DNA of 64,000 nucleotides, taken from NCBI GenBank assembly GCA_905221605.1, contig CAJNDS010000890.1:343501-407500 (forward strand), read 5' to 3'. Positions within the stretch are counted from its first letter, which is position 1, and every line of letters starts with the position of its first letter. Under the pieces are notes generated by a model that worked only from the letters and a program-made list of their open reading frames with translations, ran no database searches and was not told the origin of the DNA. Below are positions 38,421 to 49,415 of this stretch, one piece after another. This DNA comes from Symbiodinium natans (taxonomy: Eukaryota > Sar > Dinophyceae > Suessiales > Symbiodiniaceae). The position numbers and the translations under genes are program-made.

Positions 38421-38803
38421 GCTTCTTTACCCTTTGCCCTAAACCCTTTTGACCCTAAACCCGAGACCCTAAACCCCAAAACATTGGCCTTTGCTTTTGA
38501 TGTAGTCAGCGCACGGCTCTTGACGTGTGACCCGTCTTTGAAGGCTTGTCGGTTGTCTCTTGTGGGCTATTGCAGAGCATTTCTTTGCTTATCGGTTCTC
38601 TCTTTGTGGGCTATTTCACAGCATCTCTTTGAACAACACTCATGCTCATAAAAGTTGTTTTGCAGCCTGCCCAATGGCAATCAGTTCCAAAAGGAATAAC
38701 TTGCTTATCCTACGCTTATCCTGGACTTGTCTTATCCTGTACAAATCCTTTGCTTATCCTATGCTTATCCTCTGCAATTCCAGCTTCTCATGCTTAATGG
38801 AGG

Positions 38804-38860
38804 ATAAGCTATGGATAAGCAAACCCCCCCTCCCCCCCACCCCCCTCCCCCCACTTCATG
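38804..38860 (-). repeat. 57-bp perfect inverted repeat, right copy
   Basis: Exact reverse complement of 37277-37333. The 1.47 kb between the copies holds the GGATAAG higher-order repeat. Confidence 0.95.
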
Positions 38861-39209
38861 AAACTGTGGAGGTCATCTGACGTGTCCTACGTTTTCTGTA
38901 ATTTTTCGGACCCTGAAAATGGATCCGTGTGATGGGCCGCGTGGTGTTGCGTTCTCGAGCATGTCTGGGACGTGCAGGCCTCTGCCAGCAAATTTTTTGG
39001 TTGCATAGCAGTCCACCTGGGTTCCAGTGCACAACATGCAGACTGGGCGGCAGTGTGGCGAGTTGGTAAGGGTGGAATCAGGCTTATAAAGAACCTTCTT
39101 TTAGTTGTTTTGCCGTAAAAGTTCTGCCGAGATACATGTCGAAGCTCCGGGGTCCCAGGGCGCTTCCTTTTGTGTTCTTCGTGCTGGGAAGTGTCTCACG
39201 TTGTAGCCC

Positions 39210-39530
39210 TAATGCCCCAGGTGGGATGCAAAGAGCCCGGGCCGTGCTGCACCCTTGATTGAGGTGGGAAGCAAAGAGCCCGCGGGAGGCCGTGCTGCAG
39301 CCTTAGAATTTGGGTGAGGTGGGAAGCAAAGAGCCGGGGAGGCGGTGCTGCAGCCTTAGAATTTTGGGTGTGGGAGGCAAAGAGCCCGGAGAGGCCTGCA
39401 GCCCTTGTTGTTTTTGGGTGAAGTGGGAAGCAAAAAAGCCCGGATAGGCCGTGCTGCAGCCCAGTGAGGCAGATAAAAGACCGTGGGCAGGCTGTGATGC
39501 AGCCGCAGAATTTGGGGTGAGGCGGGAAGG
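39210..39530. repeat. Minisatellite of about 55 bp
   Basis: Five imperfect units carrying GGTGGGAAGCAAAGAGCC and GCCGTGCTGCAGCC. It lies inside the terminal-inverted-repeat candidate. Confidence 0.8.
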
Positions 39531-39566
39531 TGTGCGAAACCTGTGAAAAAGCCACAGTTGCAAAGT

Positions 39567-39697
39567 AGATTGCCAAAAAACAGACTCGGGAGCCGAAAAT
39601 CGTCAAGTTGGACCTTTTTTAAAACACTTATTGTTAGTTCTGTGAAAAGGGTCCAACTTTACGATTTTCGGTTTCCGGGTTTGGTTTTTGGCAATCT
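39567..39697. repeat. Imperfect hairpin, 48-bp arms
   Basis: Arms 39567-39614 and 39650-39697 are reverse complements with about six mismatches, around a 35-base AT-rich loop. Arm ends read AGATTGCC and GGCAATCT. Confidence 0.85.
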
Positions 39698-40539
39698 ATT
39701 GTGAACTCGTGGAATGCCCACAGTTTCGTCGTATGCGTAGAAGCTCGTGGTCTCGCGCGTTCACGCTCTAAAATTGGCGGTTGTCGTGCAGCTTTTGCTT
39801 CAAGGCATAACCGCTGTGTTATTTTGCCAAGCGTGGTGTTGTTCTTGTTGAAGTGTCAACCGACAGGTTCTGCCCCCGCAAAATCGTAAAGTTGACAATC
39901 TGCTGTTCAATGTTGGCAGTAGACTGGGGTTTCGGTTGCATGGGTGGAGGTGGGAGTGGAGCAAGCCACAACCTGTCAAACAACTTTCCAACATTGAACA
40001 GCGACATGTCAACCTTATGATCTGCCTGTCTCTAGAAAGCACTGATCTTTTTCTGACGACACTTGTCGAGGCGATCAAAAAACAATGCCGCACATGTCTC
40101 ATCACTTGAGCGCAGTTTCAGGACCCAAAAAAACACAAGAAACGTAGGACGCATCACGTGACCTCCACTCTAAGCCCTGAAACCTAAACCCTAAACCACT
40201 CACAAAACCTAAACCCTACTTGGCAACATGAAATCCCGGGGGACGCGCCAGCTCGAAGCAAGAGCGCCCATAGACAATTGCCATATCCGTCCGTCGCTTG
40301 ATGGTTTAGGGCTTGTGGTTGAGTTGCTTAGGGTTTAAGAGTAACTCCGGAAGAGTTGGCAACGATCTTGCGAACAACTGCTACAATTCTACTGGCGTGG
40401 CGAAGGATTTTAGGGTTTCGGACGTAGGGTTTCCACTGCAGGAGCAGGGCCAGATTGCGGTTCAACCAACTCCCAAACAATCTCAACCTTACCATGCCTC
40501 ACCAGCCACCTGCCACTCAGACTGCAGGCGAAACCCTAT

Positions 40540-41330
40540 GGGCCCAAGCTCCTCGCCTTCCGATGACGCCATAAGGTGATGGCCATCCAAATCGGGATGC
40601 CGACAGGATAGACCAGTGCCATGATGCCAGCGAAGATCACGTTGCTCCGGTGAGTTTCCGTGCCACACTCGAGGGATAGATCCGCCTGTATGTATCTCCC
40701 AACCACCCCACCGTCGAAGGCGAACGAATTACACACGAAGGTGTCAGAGATGGTTCCTGATGCTTGAGGAAGTGCCAAGTATGCCACCATCAAAGCTGCG
40801 CCAATGAAGTTAGACTGAATCTCAGTCACGCTGGCTCTCTTGGGCCTGGACCCACCAAACGCGGGTATGACAGGCGATTGCAAGTAGGCCCACAGGCAAA
40901 CACGAGACGATCACAGAAGGTGTTTGGATGAATGCAATCTGCCGGGACCACGTGGAAGAGCGAGAGGTTGAACACGCTCAAGGCCTCGAAGAACTGCAAC
41001 AATGCCGCTGGCCAGTTGATAAAACCCCAGCACGCCTGGAATTGAGTGACCTGCAAGAGCGAAACTGCGATCTTGATTTTTGTGTTGATCTCTTTGAGCT
41101 TGGCATGTCCATTGCTTGTGGTTCTCTCCAGAATGCCGTGAATCCTCTTGCGCAGCAGACAAATGCTACAAACACCAGGACAATCAACCACTGCTGCGGT
41201 CCAAAGAAAGCCACGCTGGATGCACAGGGCAGGCACCTCTTCGTGTTGGCGTCATGGAAATCCTTCCAACAAACTGCGCAGAGTGGGCCACTTGACCTCT
41301 TGAGAAATAGCGCCCCTCGAGGCGCCCCCC
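40540..41330 (-). pseudogene. Cysteine-rich multi-membrane protein, frameshifted
   Basis: Three consecutive minus-strand frames encode one recognisable architecture of large protist surface proteins: a Cys-rich end (CAVCWKD, then KRCLPC), a membrane segment (QWLIVLVFVAFVC), a cytosolic link (KLKEINTKIKIAVSLLQVTQ), FFEALSVFNLSLFHVVPADC, a second hydrophobic region, a luminal stretch around SDTFVCNSFAFDGG with YIQADLSLECGTETHR, and a last membrane segment (FAGIMALVYPVGIPIWM). The frame changes by one base near 41160 and again near 40890 with no room for introns. The gene is either decayed or the assembly has two single-base errors. Length and function of the intact parent are unknown to me; related proteins often carry EGF-like or ephrin-receptor-like repeats. 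Confidence 0.6.
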
Positions 41331-41559
41331 TGAGGCGCAAAAGCTCGGCCACAAACCAACGAAAACGGTCGCCGCTTGAGACGTGCGGCAAAACAGGCGC
41401 AGCGCCCAGAGAAGTGCTGCCGCTTGAGCGCCGCGCAAAATAAAGAGTCCGCCAGAGGTATCCAAGCAAGTACATAGCGTCACCTTGGAGCTTCACTGCA
41501 CACAGGATTTGTCTCCGGTCAGAGTGCCACCTAAGCAGACCTCCACCGAACACGGAAGC

Positions 41560-42340
41560 ATCTTATCCACAAATCGTCCGGATTATCTTGGTCGCAAAAA
41601 TTCCTTGCAGTTCAGGGGAGACGGAACCACCGAGGCCGGGGCCCCTTAAGGGTGGAGGCCTGGAGACACTCCTCACACGCGCACACTTGTTTTCACGGGT
41701 GCATGCCGGGAGATCTCCAGGCGAGAGATCTTCCGGGCAAAACAAACAACTCACTCGTGTCTTAAAGTGCCAGGCGCAAGTAACCCTTCACGGTTCGTCC
41801 GGATAGGCCAATGTGAAAAAACCCTTTTGTTGGACAGGAAATGGTCATCTACGCGCATGTCGTGATGGGCAACTGCACTTTGGGAGTTAGATTGACTCCA
41901 CCTGGGGTCAGGTTGAGGTTGATCCTAGCCCACTTTCCTTTACACTTACTTCTTTTTTTCAGCTTTTCCATTCCTTTTCGGCTTGCCTCTTACCTCGATC
42001 ACCTTGACTTGAAGTGGAAAGTTGCAGGAAAGGCATTCCTAACAATCTTGCAGGAGGAGTCGAGGCACCACAAAAACTGAGACCAGCTTCTGGGCGGAAT
42101 CGGGTAGTAGGGTTCCCGGCGGGCTCGCAGGTCCGCGTCTATTGGAAGGCCGTGGTCCGAAAAAAAAGGTTGCCACGGGTGGCCTCACCCCACGACCTTT
42201 TTCACAGATGGCGTCCCTGATGTCGATATAGAGAGAGGTTTGGGTTGGGTTTCGCGGTTAGGGTTTTGGGTTTTGGGTTTGGGGTTGAGAAAGGGTTTTT
42301 TTGTTTGGGGTTCAAGGAACATAACGCACATGCTTGGCCG
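41560..42340. other. Spacer without recognised gene
   Basis: Open frames of 60-80 codons on both strands with no domain. No telomeric repeats. Confidence 0.4.
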
Positions 42341-42359
42341 GCAGGGGCTGCATCCCGTT

Positions 42360-42805
42360 ACCCTTCGGCGAAGGGGGCTTCGAAGCCTTCGAAGCCTTCG
42401 AAGCCGAAGGGTCGAAGCGGGGGGGGGGCGCAGGGCGGGGAGGGGGGGCACGGGGGGGGGGGGCGTGAAGGTCTGAAGGCTTCGAAGGCTTCGAAGGTGA
42501 GGACGAAGGCTTCGAAGGCTTCGAAGGGTGAGGACGAAGGCTTCGAAGGCTTCGAAGGGTGAGGACGAAGGGGCTTCGAAGGCTTTGAAGGTGAGGACGA
42601 AGGCTTGAAGGCGAGGATGAAGGGGGGGGGGCTTGGAAGTCTTCGAAGGTGAGGACGAAGGGGGCTTCGAAGGCTTCAAAAACGAGGACAAAGGGGGGGG
42701 GGCTTCGAAGGCTTCGAAGGTGAGGACGAAGGGGGCTTGGAAGGCTTCGAAGGCGAGGACGAAGGGGGGGGGGGCTTCGAAGGCTTCGAAGGTGAGAGAC
42801 GGGGG
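42360..42805. repeat. GGCTTCGAAGGCTTCGAAGG minisatellite with long G runs
   Basis: Units combine TTCGAAGGC steps, GTGAGGACGAAGG and runs of 7-11 G. TTCGAA palindromes recur through the array. Minus-strand frames read as Ser/Pro/Phe repeats and are not taken as genes. Confidence 0.9.
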
Positions 42806-42905
42806 GCATCTCCAGAGTCTCACGGCTGCGCCCCCCCCAATCCCCCCGCTCTCCACTTCTAGAAACAAAAACACTCTCGTCTCTACTCCTCTGATCTTCG
42901 AATAA

Positions 42906-43500
42906 TGAAACAAAAAAAACAAAAGAAGATTCGAGGGGGGTAGAATTTAGAATAAATTCCCTTCTCCCTTCTCCTCTGAGTTTTCGAAGAATGGAATACG
43001 AAAAACAAAAGAAGATTCGAGGAGGGTGGAATTTAGAATAAATTCCCTTCTCTCTCCTCCTCTGATTTCTCGAATAATGAAAAACAAAAAACAAAACAAG
43101 ATTCGAGGGGGGTGGAATTTAGAATACATTCCCTTCTCTCTTCTCCCTTCCTCCCACTCCGCATTCTCGCTTCTCCCTTCCTCCCACTCCCTCGTCTGTG
43201 ATTTAAAATAAAGTCTACTTCTATAAACAAAAACCGTCTCGTCACTACTCCTCTGATTTTTCGAACAAGGAAATACAAAAAACAAAAGAAGATTCGAGGG
43301 GGGTGGAATTTAGAATAAATTCCCTTCTCTCTCTAGATTTGAGGGGGGTGGAATTTAGAATACATTCCCTTCTCTCTTCTCCTTTCCTCCCACTCCACAT
43401 TCTCTCTTCTCCCTTCCTCCAACTGCCTCGTCTCTATAAAATTTAAAGAAATCCCTTCTCTCTTCTCCCCTTCCTCCCACTTTATAAGAAGTAAATGGGA
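42906..43500. repeat. Tandem repeat of about 95-110 bp
   Basis: Four to six imperfect copies share AAAACAAAAGAAGATTCGAG, GGGGTGGAATTTAGAATAAA and TTCCCTTCTCTCTTCTCC. The block is strongly purine/pyrimidine biased. Confidence 0.85.
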
Positions 43501-43719
43501 GGGCCCCCGCTCTTTACTTCAGAAAATAAAAACAGTCTCGTCTCTACTCCTCTGATTTTCAAACAATGAACACAAAACAAAACAAAATGGATTGCAAAGG
43601 AGTTCGAACCTGCATTGAACCCAGGTTCGAAAGGGGCTTCGAATCGAAGGCGAGGACGAAGGGGGAGCTTCGAAGACTTCAAAGGGTGAGTACGAAAGGG
43701 GTTTGCGCCAAAAAAATTG

Positions 43720-45220
43720 CAGAAGGCTTTGAAGGCGAGAACGGAACAAGAGAGCAGCCCGAGATCCGCCCCTAAGCCGGGAGTGCCCAGGCCCTCACTC
43801 AACATTCACGGCATCATCCTCAATGGTCCCTGGGTTGCCGTACACTTCGCCCACGTGGACTCTGCCACCCACTTACGCACTGTAGGATACTCGGAAAAGC
43901 CTCGAACTAGCCCAGTCTGCCTTTGACGCACCCTTAACATTTTCCACAAAAAAGCCCAGCTGTCTGAAGCCGGCCCAACCCAGACCGAAGGAGGCCTCTG
44001 CCTCGAGCATGCCCTCACAGCCTTCCCAGTGATGGAGCACCTGCCTCCACGCCCAACGCAAGACAGTGCAAGACATGATCGACAAGTTCAAAGCCAATTA
44101 CGGCAAGCAGATTCCATGGCCAGTAACTCAGTAGCACCACAGCCTCAAGCCAGCTCTGGCCTCTCGACCAAGCAATACCAGAAGCATATGGAAGCCAAGA
44201 CAGCTCATCCGCACAGAAGCCCAAATCATCGCCTCAGCCTTCGACGAGACCCCAGAAGTGCCCTCCGAGCACATACTTGCCGCCACTGGCTCGAACGCAT
44301 CCAAACAGTGTTCAGAAACGCTTGAGCTTTGTGTGGTGCCGCACACCTACAAAACCTCAAAGCACTGGAAAAAAAGTAAGCTTTGCTTCCAACAGCCAGA
44401 CGCCAGCTTGGCCTTCGCGCCACCACTGCCAAGCTTACCGACCGCAAGTTGCCAACCTCATCGCCCAATTTTGGCCTTGGATCCCTTGCACGAGCTCTCA
44501 CGGCCATTTCCAAAACCGCACTCTCGCCTTGGGTTCCAGCTCACCCTCACCTCCAATCGCCAGCTGCCGCAAGTTTACCACATCCAACAAGCCCATCACA
44601 GCCGACTCCTCTGCAAGTTCCATGAAAACAGTCACCCAGAAAAGATGCAGAGCGCGGAACAAAAGCACCCGCTTCTGAGGGCCGACACCTCAAGACTTTG
44701 TTGCAAGCAACTAGAGCAAACTGGTTGGGACTGGTGGCCGGAATTGCTGCCTTGAAGGCGTGTTGGTGCCGCATTTCCACTTGCGGACTGTGGGTGCCGG
44801 TTTGTTAGCGCCTCGAGCGGCGACTGACGCCGCACCGCCCTGAGAGCGCGGTGTATCAGCGGTTAAAGGCGACGCCGCGCCCCGTAAAGTTCTCCTCCAT
44901 CCTTCAAGTCCGCCTTTCAAGACATTTGGCGGTGGGCAGAACCCGATTGCGGGCGGACGTGCCTGTAGGTGCAAGAACCTGGCAAGCTGCAAGGCTGATT
45001 GGCGGTGCATGGGGCACGGTGCGGGGGCTCTGTTGTTGGCATCTGTCGCGGAGGCAGTGTCTTAGAACGGGCCAGAAGTTGGAAGGCAGAAGTAGTTTTC
45101 TTTCGCGTGTACCGGCTCCAAAATATAAAAAGCGTCACTGCTTGGACTTCTGCCTGCGCCTCAACATGCATATATGTGCCGACACACATTCAACCGGATG
45201 CTCTACACGCACGCATGCAA
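43720..45220. other. Region with unassigned open frames
   Basis: Frames of 70-165 codons are open on both strands (for example 44258-44755 plus). Short helical stretches such as TVQDMIDKFKANYGKQIPWP (near 44065, plus) look coded but run into stops. No family is recognised; decayed genes are possible. Confidence 0.3.
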
Positions 45221-45224
45221 TGTT

Positions 45225-45430
45225 CTTGCTTCCTGGAAGGCGCTCTGGACTATGAGCTCGGACTTCAGAGCGACTGCCGATGATGCTCGTAACTGACGGC
45301 TCTTACGTTACACTGTCTTTTCTTTCATGGTTTCGTACGGATAAGACTTTCTGCAAGGCGCGCTGGACTATAAGCTTGGAATTCAGAGCGACTGCCAATG
45401 ATGCTCATGGCTGACGGCTCTCGCGTCAAA
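45225..45430. repeat. Tandem duplication of about 115 bp
   Basis: TCAGAGCGACTGCCGATGAT followed by GACGGCTCT at about 45265 recurs as TCAGAGCGACTGCCAATGAT with GACGGCTCT at about 45380, each preceded by CTGGACTAT. Confidence 0.8.
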
Positions 45431-45624
45431 TGCTTTTTTGCTTTTTTCTCTTTTCTTTCATGGCTTCGCGTGGATTGGACGTGCGCAGTCAAGTCCGGCA
45501 GACAAGTGAAGTTCATACAGTTGCTCAAGCGCAATAAGTTTTACAAATGTCGAGTTCAAGTCCGTTAACTTCGCTAACTTCAGATGTATTGAAGGCCGAT
45601 GAAGTGTACACAGTTGACCACAAG

Positions 45625-45662
45625 TGCATGGCATTCAGCTCCACACACTTGAATGCCATGCA
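45625..45662. repeat. Short perfect inverted repeat
   Basis: TGCATGGCATTCA (45625-45637) and TGAATGCCATGCA (45650-45662) around a 12-base loop. It sits in a stretch rich in the motif CAAGTG. Confidence 0.85.
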
Positions 45663-46837
45663 GTTCCAGCGCATACACGTCCACTAGACAAGTGCCGTGT
45701 ACAAGTGACTATGCAACCATGTAAGTGCATACATTTCTCCTAGTGCAGACACTTCGAGTGCAAAGAGTCAACTGCATGGAGTCAACGCACTGCAAATCGA
45801 TGCTTTCGGGCCATCCCTCTTCTTGTTTTTTGGAAGCGAAAGGCCCCGCAGCCCACTGGCCCCCTCTTTTGCCTTGGGGCCCAATCTTACTTGCCTAAAC
45901 GCCTCGCACACCCGAAGAGAAAAAAGAGAACAGAACAGTTGCTCCTGTCTGCCTTGCAACTTTAATTGCTGTTCATCTCTTTTCTTGAATATTTTGTCAG
46001 GTGCCTCTCCTCCTCGACCTTGACTCGAAGCTCGCGAGACAGCCAAAAAAAAGGTCCCGCGTGTCCGCCAACTTGCATTGTGCTGTTCTTGCATGCCCCC
46101 ATGCACAATTCAGCTTGCCTTACTTCGCCCAGATGCCGCAGCCGTTTTCCCCAGAACTCGAACATCATGTTGACACCGCCTAATCTTCTGGAGTCCCACA
46201 CCCTCAAGCAAACAAGCCAGACTCTCTCCAGCACGGGACAAGCCCCTCTGCGTGGAAGCCGAGCCCATGTGCCGTCAGAATGCCTTTGGCCCCGCCCCCC
46301 GCGAGCAAGCCTGACGGCCCACGCTGCTCCCACAGCCTCATTCCAACACTTCTCCTGGTCGTTCCGTCTTAGTCAACCCTTTCTCAGCCGCTCTGCTTGC
46401 CCATGCGCAGCCCTCGCCCGTGTGCCTTCCAGCTCCTTTTCGCAAGACAGCGTTGAGGGAAGTAAGCAACGGTTCAAACTTTCGCGAAGTTCTGCAGGCG
46501 GTGCAAAGCCAAGAGAGCTCTCTGCATTTCCACGGTTGCAGAGCTGGCCGAGCCAACAAGATGCAGTCCACAGCTTCATCTGCGATGCACTGGCCGTCCA
46601 GCACCAGCCAAGTGCAGCGGGCAGCAGAACTGCGATTCATGCCACCGAAGCAATGGAAGGGCATGTTGAATTCCTCGCCTGCTTGTTGGCATTGCTTGCT
46701 CCCAAAGACGACCAGCATCCACGGGGTCCGTTTTCAGAGCAGTCAGCTAAACGCCACCAACCTTGGCACGCAACACGTATGCACACTACAAACGGAGTCA
46801 AAGTAAGAAACGCGACAAAAAAGACCAATTCTGACGC

Positions 46838-47023
46838 TTGCCTGCTCATCTCCAACGCAACATCTACCTCTGGCCAATGCAGCAGAGCCTTCAAAAGCTC
46901 TGCAAGTCGCTGCTGCTGTGCGGCGGAAAAAGATGCTTGCCGCAAAAGACTGTGGCGGAAATGTCCAGGGAGGAGCAGCAACTCTCGAAGATGTTAGAAA
47001 CAGCAAAGAGCTTCCGTGGCTGA
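46838..47023 (+). CDS. Possible coiled-coil exon
   Basis: The plus strand reads QQSLQKLCKSLLLCGGKRCL then VAEMSREEQQLSKMLETAKS. It is followed by a module (47040-47150) shared with 49108-49220. A different plus frame of 343 codons also crosses the region. Confidence 0.3.
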   Translation: MPAHLQRNIYLWPMQQSLQKLCKSLLLCGGKRCLPQKTVAEMSREEQQLSKMLETAKSFRG

Positions 47024-47539
47024 AAGTACGTCGACTTTTGTACAGGGGAGGCCCACACACACGAAGCCAGAATTGCCTAGATTTTTCGACCCCAGATTTG
47101 GAGGTCACAGAATCACAGCTGCAAGCCTCACGCACACACTGCCTTCTGCTTCTACTATCTGACACACTTCCAGCAAATAGTCACGTGCTCTTCCCGCAAC
47201 TCTACCCCTGCCCACTTACGCGGCGTCGCTAATCAAGATTAGAGGGGCACCTACTGTAGCTCTGGCGGAGTCGGCGTGACAAGCCTCGGCGGAGTCGGCG
47301 GAGTCCTCGCAAATTGCAATTTACCAATAGAGTGCCGTGGAGTCCTAGGCTTCCCGGAATTTGTAATTCGGGAACACAGCGACTCCGCCGTTCGCGGGCA
47401 GGCTCGCCACCTTGGTCCGTTTTGCTAAGACTCTACGGGGGTGGAGGGCCTCCATCACGCAGCAGGAAAGTGACCTTCGCTATGTTCTCTAGCAGGTTAA
47501 GCTGCTGCAGGAACTCGGTCTCCTAGCACTTGCTGTGGA

Positions 47540-47990
47540 AATCAAGCCCCCTTCCCAGCCTCTTCAAAACACAGTCAAGGCCCCCCTCACCCCAACCCTT
47601 TCAAAAGAGGTCAAACCCAACCCAGCCCCTTCGTAGCCTGGTCAAGCCCGCCCAAGCCCACCCCAAACCCACCCGAAAGCTAAGGGCGCCTTCAAAACAT
47701 GGTCAAACCCATCCCAGCCCCGTCAAAGCATGGTCAAAACCACCCCAAAGCCATCCCACCTTCAAAACACGGTCAAACCCACCCCACCCACCCGCACCCC
47801 TTCTAAACAGGTCCCACCCACCCCGAGTCCTTTCAAAACACTGTCAAACCCACCCCAGTCCATTCCAAGCATGGTCAAACTCAGCCAAACCCACCCCAAA
47901 CCCACGCCGAACCCACCCCAAACCCACCCGCTATTCTCAGACCCTTCAAAACATGGTCAAACCCACTCCAAACCCACGTGCACAACCCTG
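47540..47990. repeat. CAAACCCACCCCA-type minisatellite
   Basis: Degenerate units of about 33 bp combine TTCAAAACATGGTCAAACCC with CACCCCAGCCCC. Open frames here are proline-rich artefacts of the repeat. Confidence 0.8.
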
Positions 47991-48360
47991 TCGGTGGGGA
48001 CGTCGCCCTTCCCCAAGATCTTCTTCTTAAAAATCCGGGCCTGCAACACGCTTAAATATGTTTGCTGTTCAAAGCCCAAGCCTGCCAAAAAACTTTCATT
48101 CTGCAATGTCTAGCAAGCGACTCTGCACAACCTCAGAAAACGTTGAGGCCACGTTGGTCAACTCCCCAGAGCTTGAAGCGTGACTCCTATCCACAGAAAA
48201 CACCAACAAAGACCTGCAGCTCAACTGGCGGGCCAGCAGCATTGCCAGGACAAAGCCCAAGTTACGGGGAAGTCGGGCGACCCCGCTTTCAGGGCCGCAA
48301 AACACAAGCAATTCTGGCTTTGCCAGGACGGGCCTCCACAGTTGCAGTTCTGCCGAACTG

Positions 48361-49110
48361 CAGCATTACAAAGACGAGCGTGCAGCTGCTTCGGACAAGC
48401 TCCCGCACGCTCAGCGCGACGCTACCCAAAGTTACTAGAAAAAGGGCAGCCGCGATCCGGTTGCTTGCGCCCACAAGCTCAAATTCAAGGGCCAAAAAAA
48501 CGGGCCGTCTCGCGGCCCCAAAAATGGGGCCGCGAAATGGACCCATCTCCCACAATACAATTTGGAACTCAGGCGACTCTGGCCCACAGACAAGCACTCA
48601 ACGTGGAACGAGCAATTACTAAGAACCACGACCTCCGCAGGCAGCTTTCTTGTGGAAGTGATCAACATGAGAGAAACTTGCACAGTATTACAAACGAGCG
48701 TGCAGCTGCTTCGGACAAGCCCCCGCACGCTCAGCGCGACGCTGCCCAAAGTTACTAGAAAAAGGGCAGCCGCGATCCGGTTGCTTGCGCCCACAAGCTC
48801 AAATTCAAGGCCAAAAAAACGGGCCGTCTCGCGGCCCCAAAAATGGGGCCGCGAAATGGACCCAGCTCCCACAATGCAATTTGGGACTAGATTGGGGGGG
48901 TGAAACTGCGACCCCAAAATTGGGGCTGTTTGGCGGCCCCAATTTTGGGGCCGCGAAATTCTTCTATTTTTGGCGCTTTCCAGACTGCTACACTCAGGCT
49001 CTGGCCCACAGACAAGCACTCAACGTGGAACGAGCAATTACTGAGAACCACGACCTCCGCAGGCAGCTTTCTTGTGGAAGTGATCAACATGAGAGAAACT
49101 TGCACAGGGG
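48361..49110 (+). repeat. Segmental tandem duplication, two copies of about 330 bp and more
   Basis: The block starting ACGAGCGTGCAGCTGCTTCG at about 48374 recurs at about 48694. The block CTCTGGCCCACAGACAAGCA at about 48580 recurs at about 48999. The second copy has an extra insert (48890-48990). Both carry a palindrome GGCCCCAAAAATGGGGCC. Confidence 0.9.
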
Positions 49111-49280
49111 AGGCCCACACACAGGAAGCCAGAATTGCCTAGATTTTTCGACTCCAGATTTGGAGGTCACAGAATCACAGCTGCAAGCCTTACGCACACT
49201 GCCTTCTGCTTCTACTGCACTTGGAAAAATGTATGAACTTAAGTGTATCCACTTATGGCTTGCTTGGACTGCACTTTTTT
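48998..49280 (+). CDS. Possible coiled-coil exon or gene fragment
   Basis: After the acceptor ACACTCAG the plus strand reads ALAHRQALNVERAITENHDL then RRQLSCGSDQHERNLH and continues in frame to LDFSTPDLEVTESQLQAL. The same helix at 48580-48690 is joined instead to NERAAASDK, so modules have been shuffled. No family recognised. Confidence 0.35.
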
Positions 49281-49415
49281 TGTATGCCACTTGTGGACAC
49301 TCTGGACCGCCTTCAAAGAGCAGAGAGAAGGCACGGTGAAATCCAACCGAAGTGAGTTTCTGTGAAAGTTTTTGACTTTCTTGTGAGTGCCTTTGCAGTT
49401 GACAGGATGTCTTTG

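Larger units (their letters stand above)
38866..40168. mobile_element. Candidate DNA transposon or MITE with about 50-bp terminal inverted repeats
   Basis: Bases 38866-38915 (GTGGAGGTCATCTGACGTGT then CCTACGTTTTC) and the reverse complement of 40119-40168 (GTGGAGGTCACGTGATGCGT then CCTACGTTTC) agree at roughly 78 percent of positions. Inside are a minisatellite and a hairpin but no transposase. No target duplication is evident. Confidence 0.45.

Noticed and set aside
42185-43094. Minus-strand frames of 245 and 260 codons rich in SKPSKPP
   Set aside because: Translation of the TTCGAAGG minisatellite.
45966-46997. 343-codon plus-strand open frame
   Set aside because: Serine/alanine/proline-rich with no domain, overlapped by long frames on the other strand and by a more protein-like helix in another plus frame at its 3' end.
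47530-48030. 166-codon proline-rich plus-strand frame
   Set aside because: Translation of the CAAACCCACCCC minisatellite.
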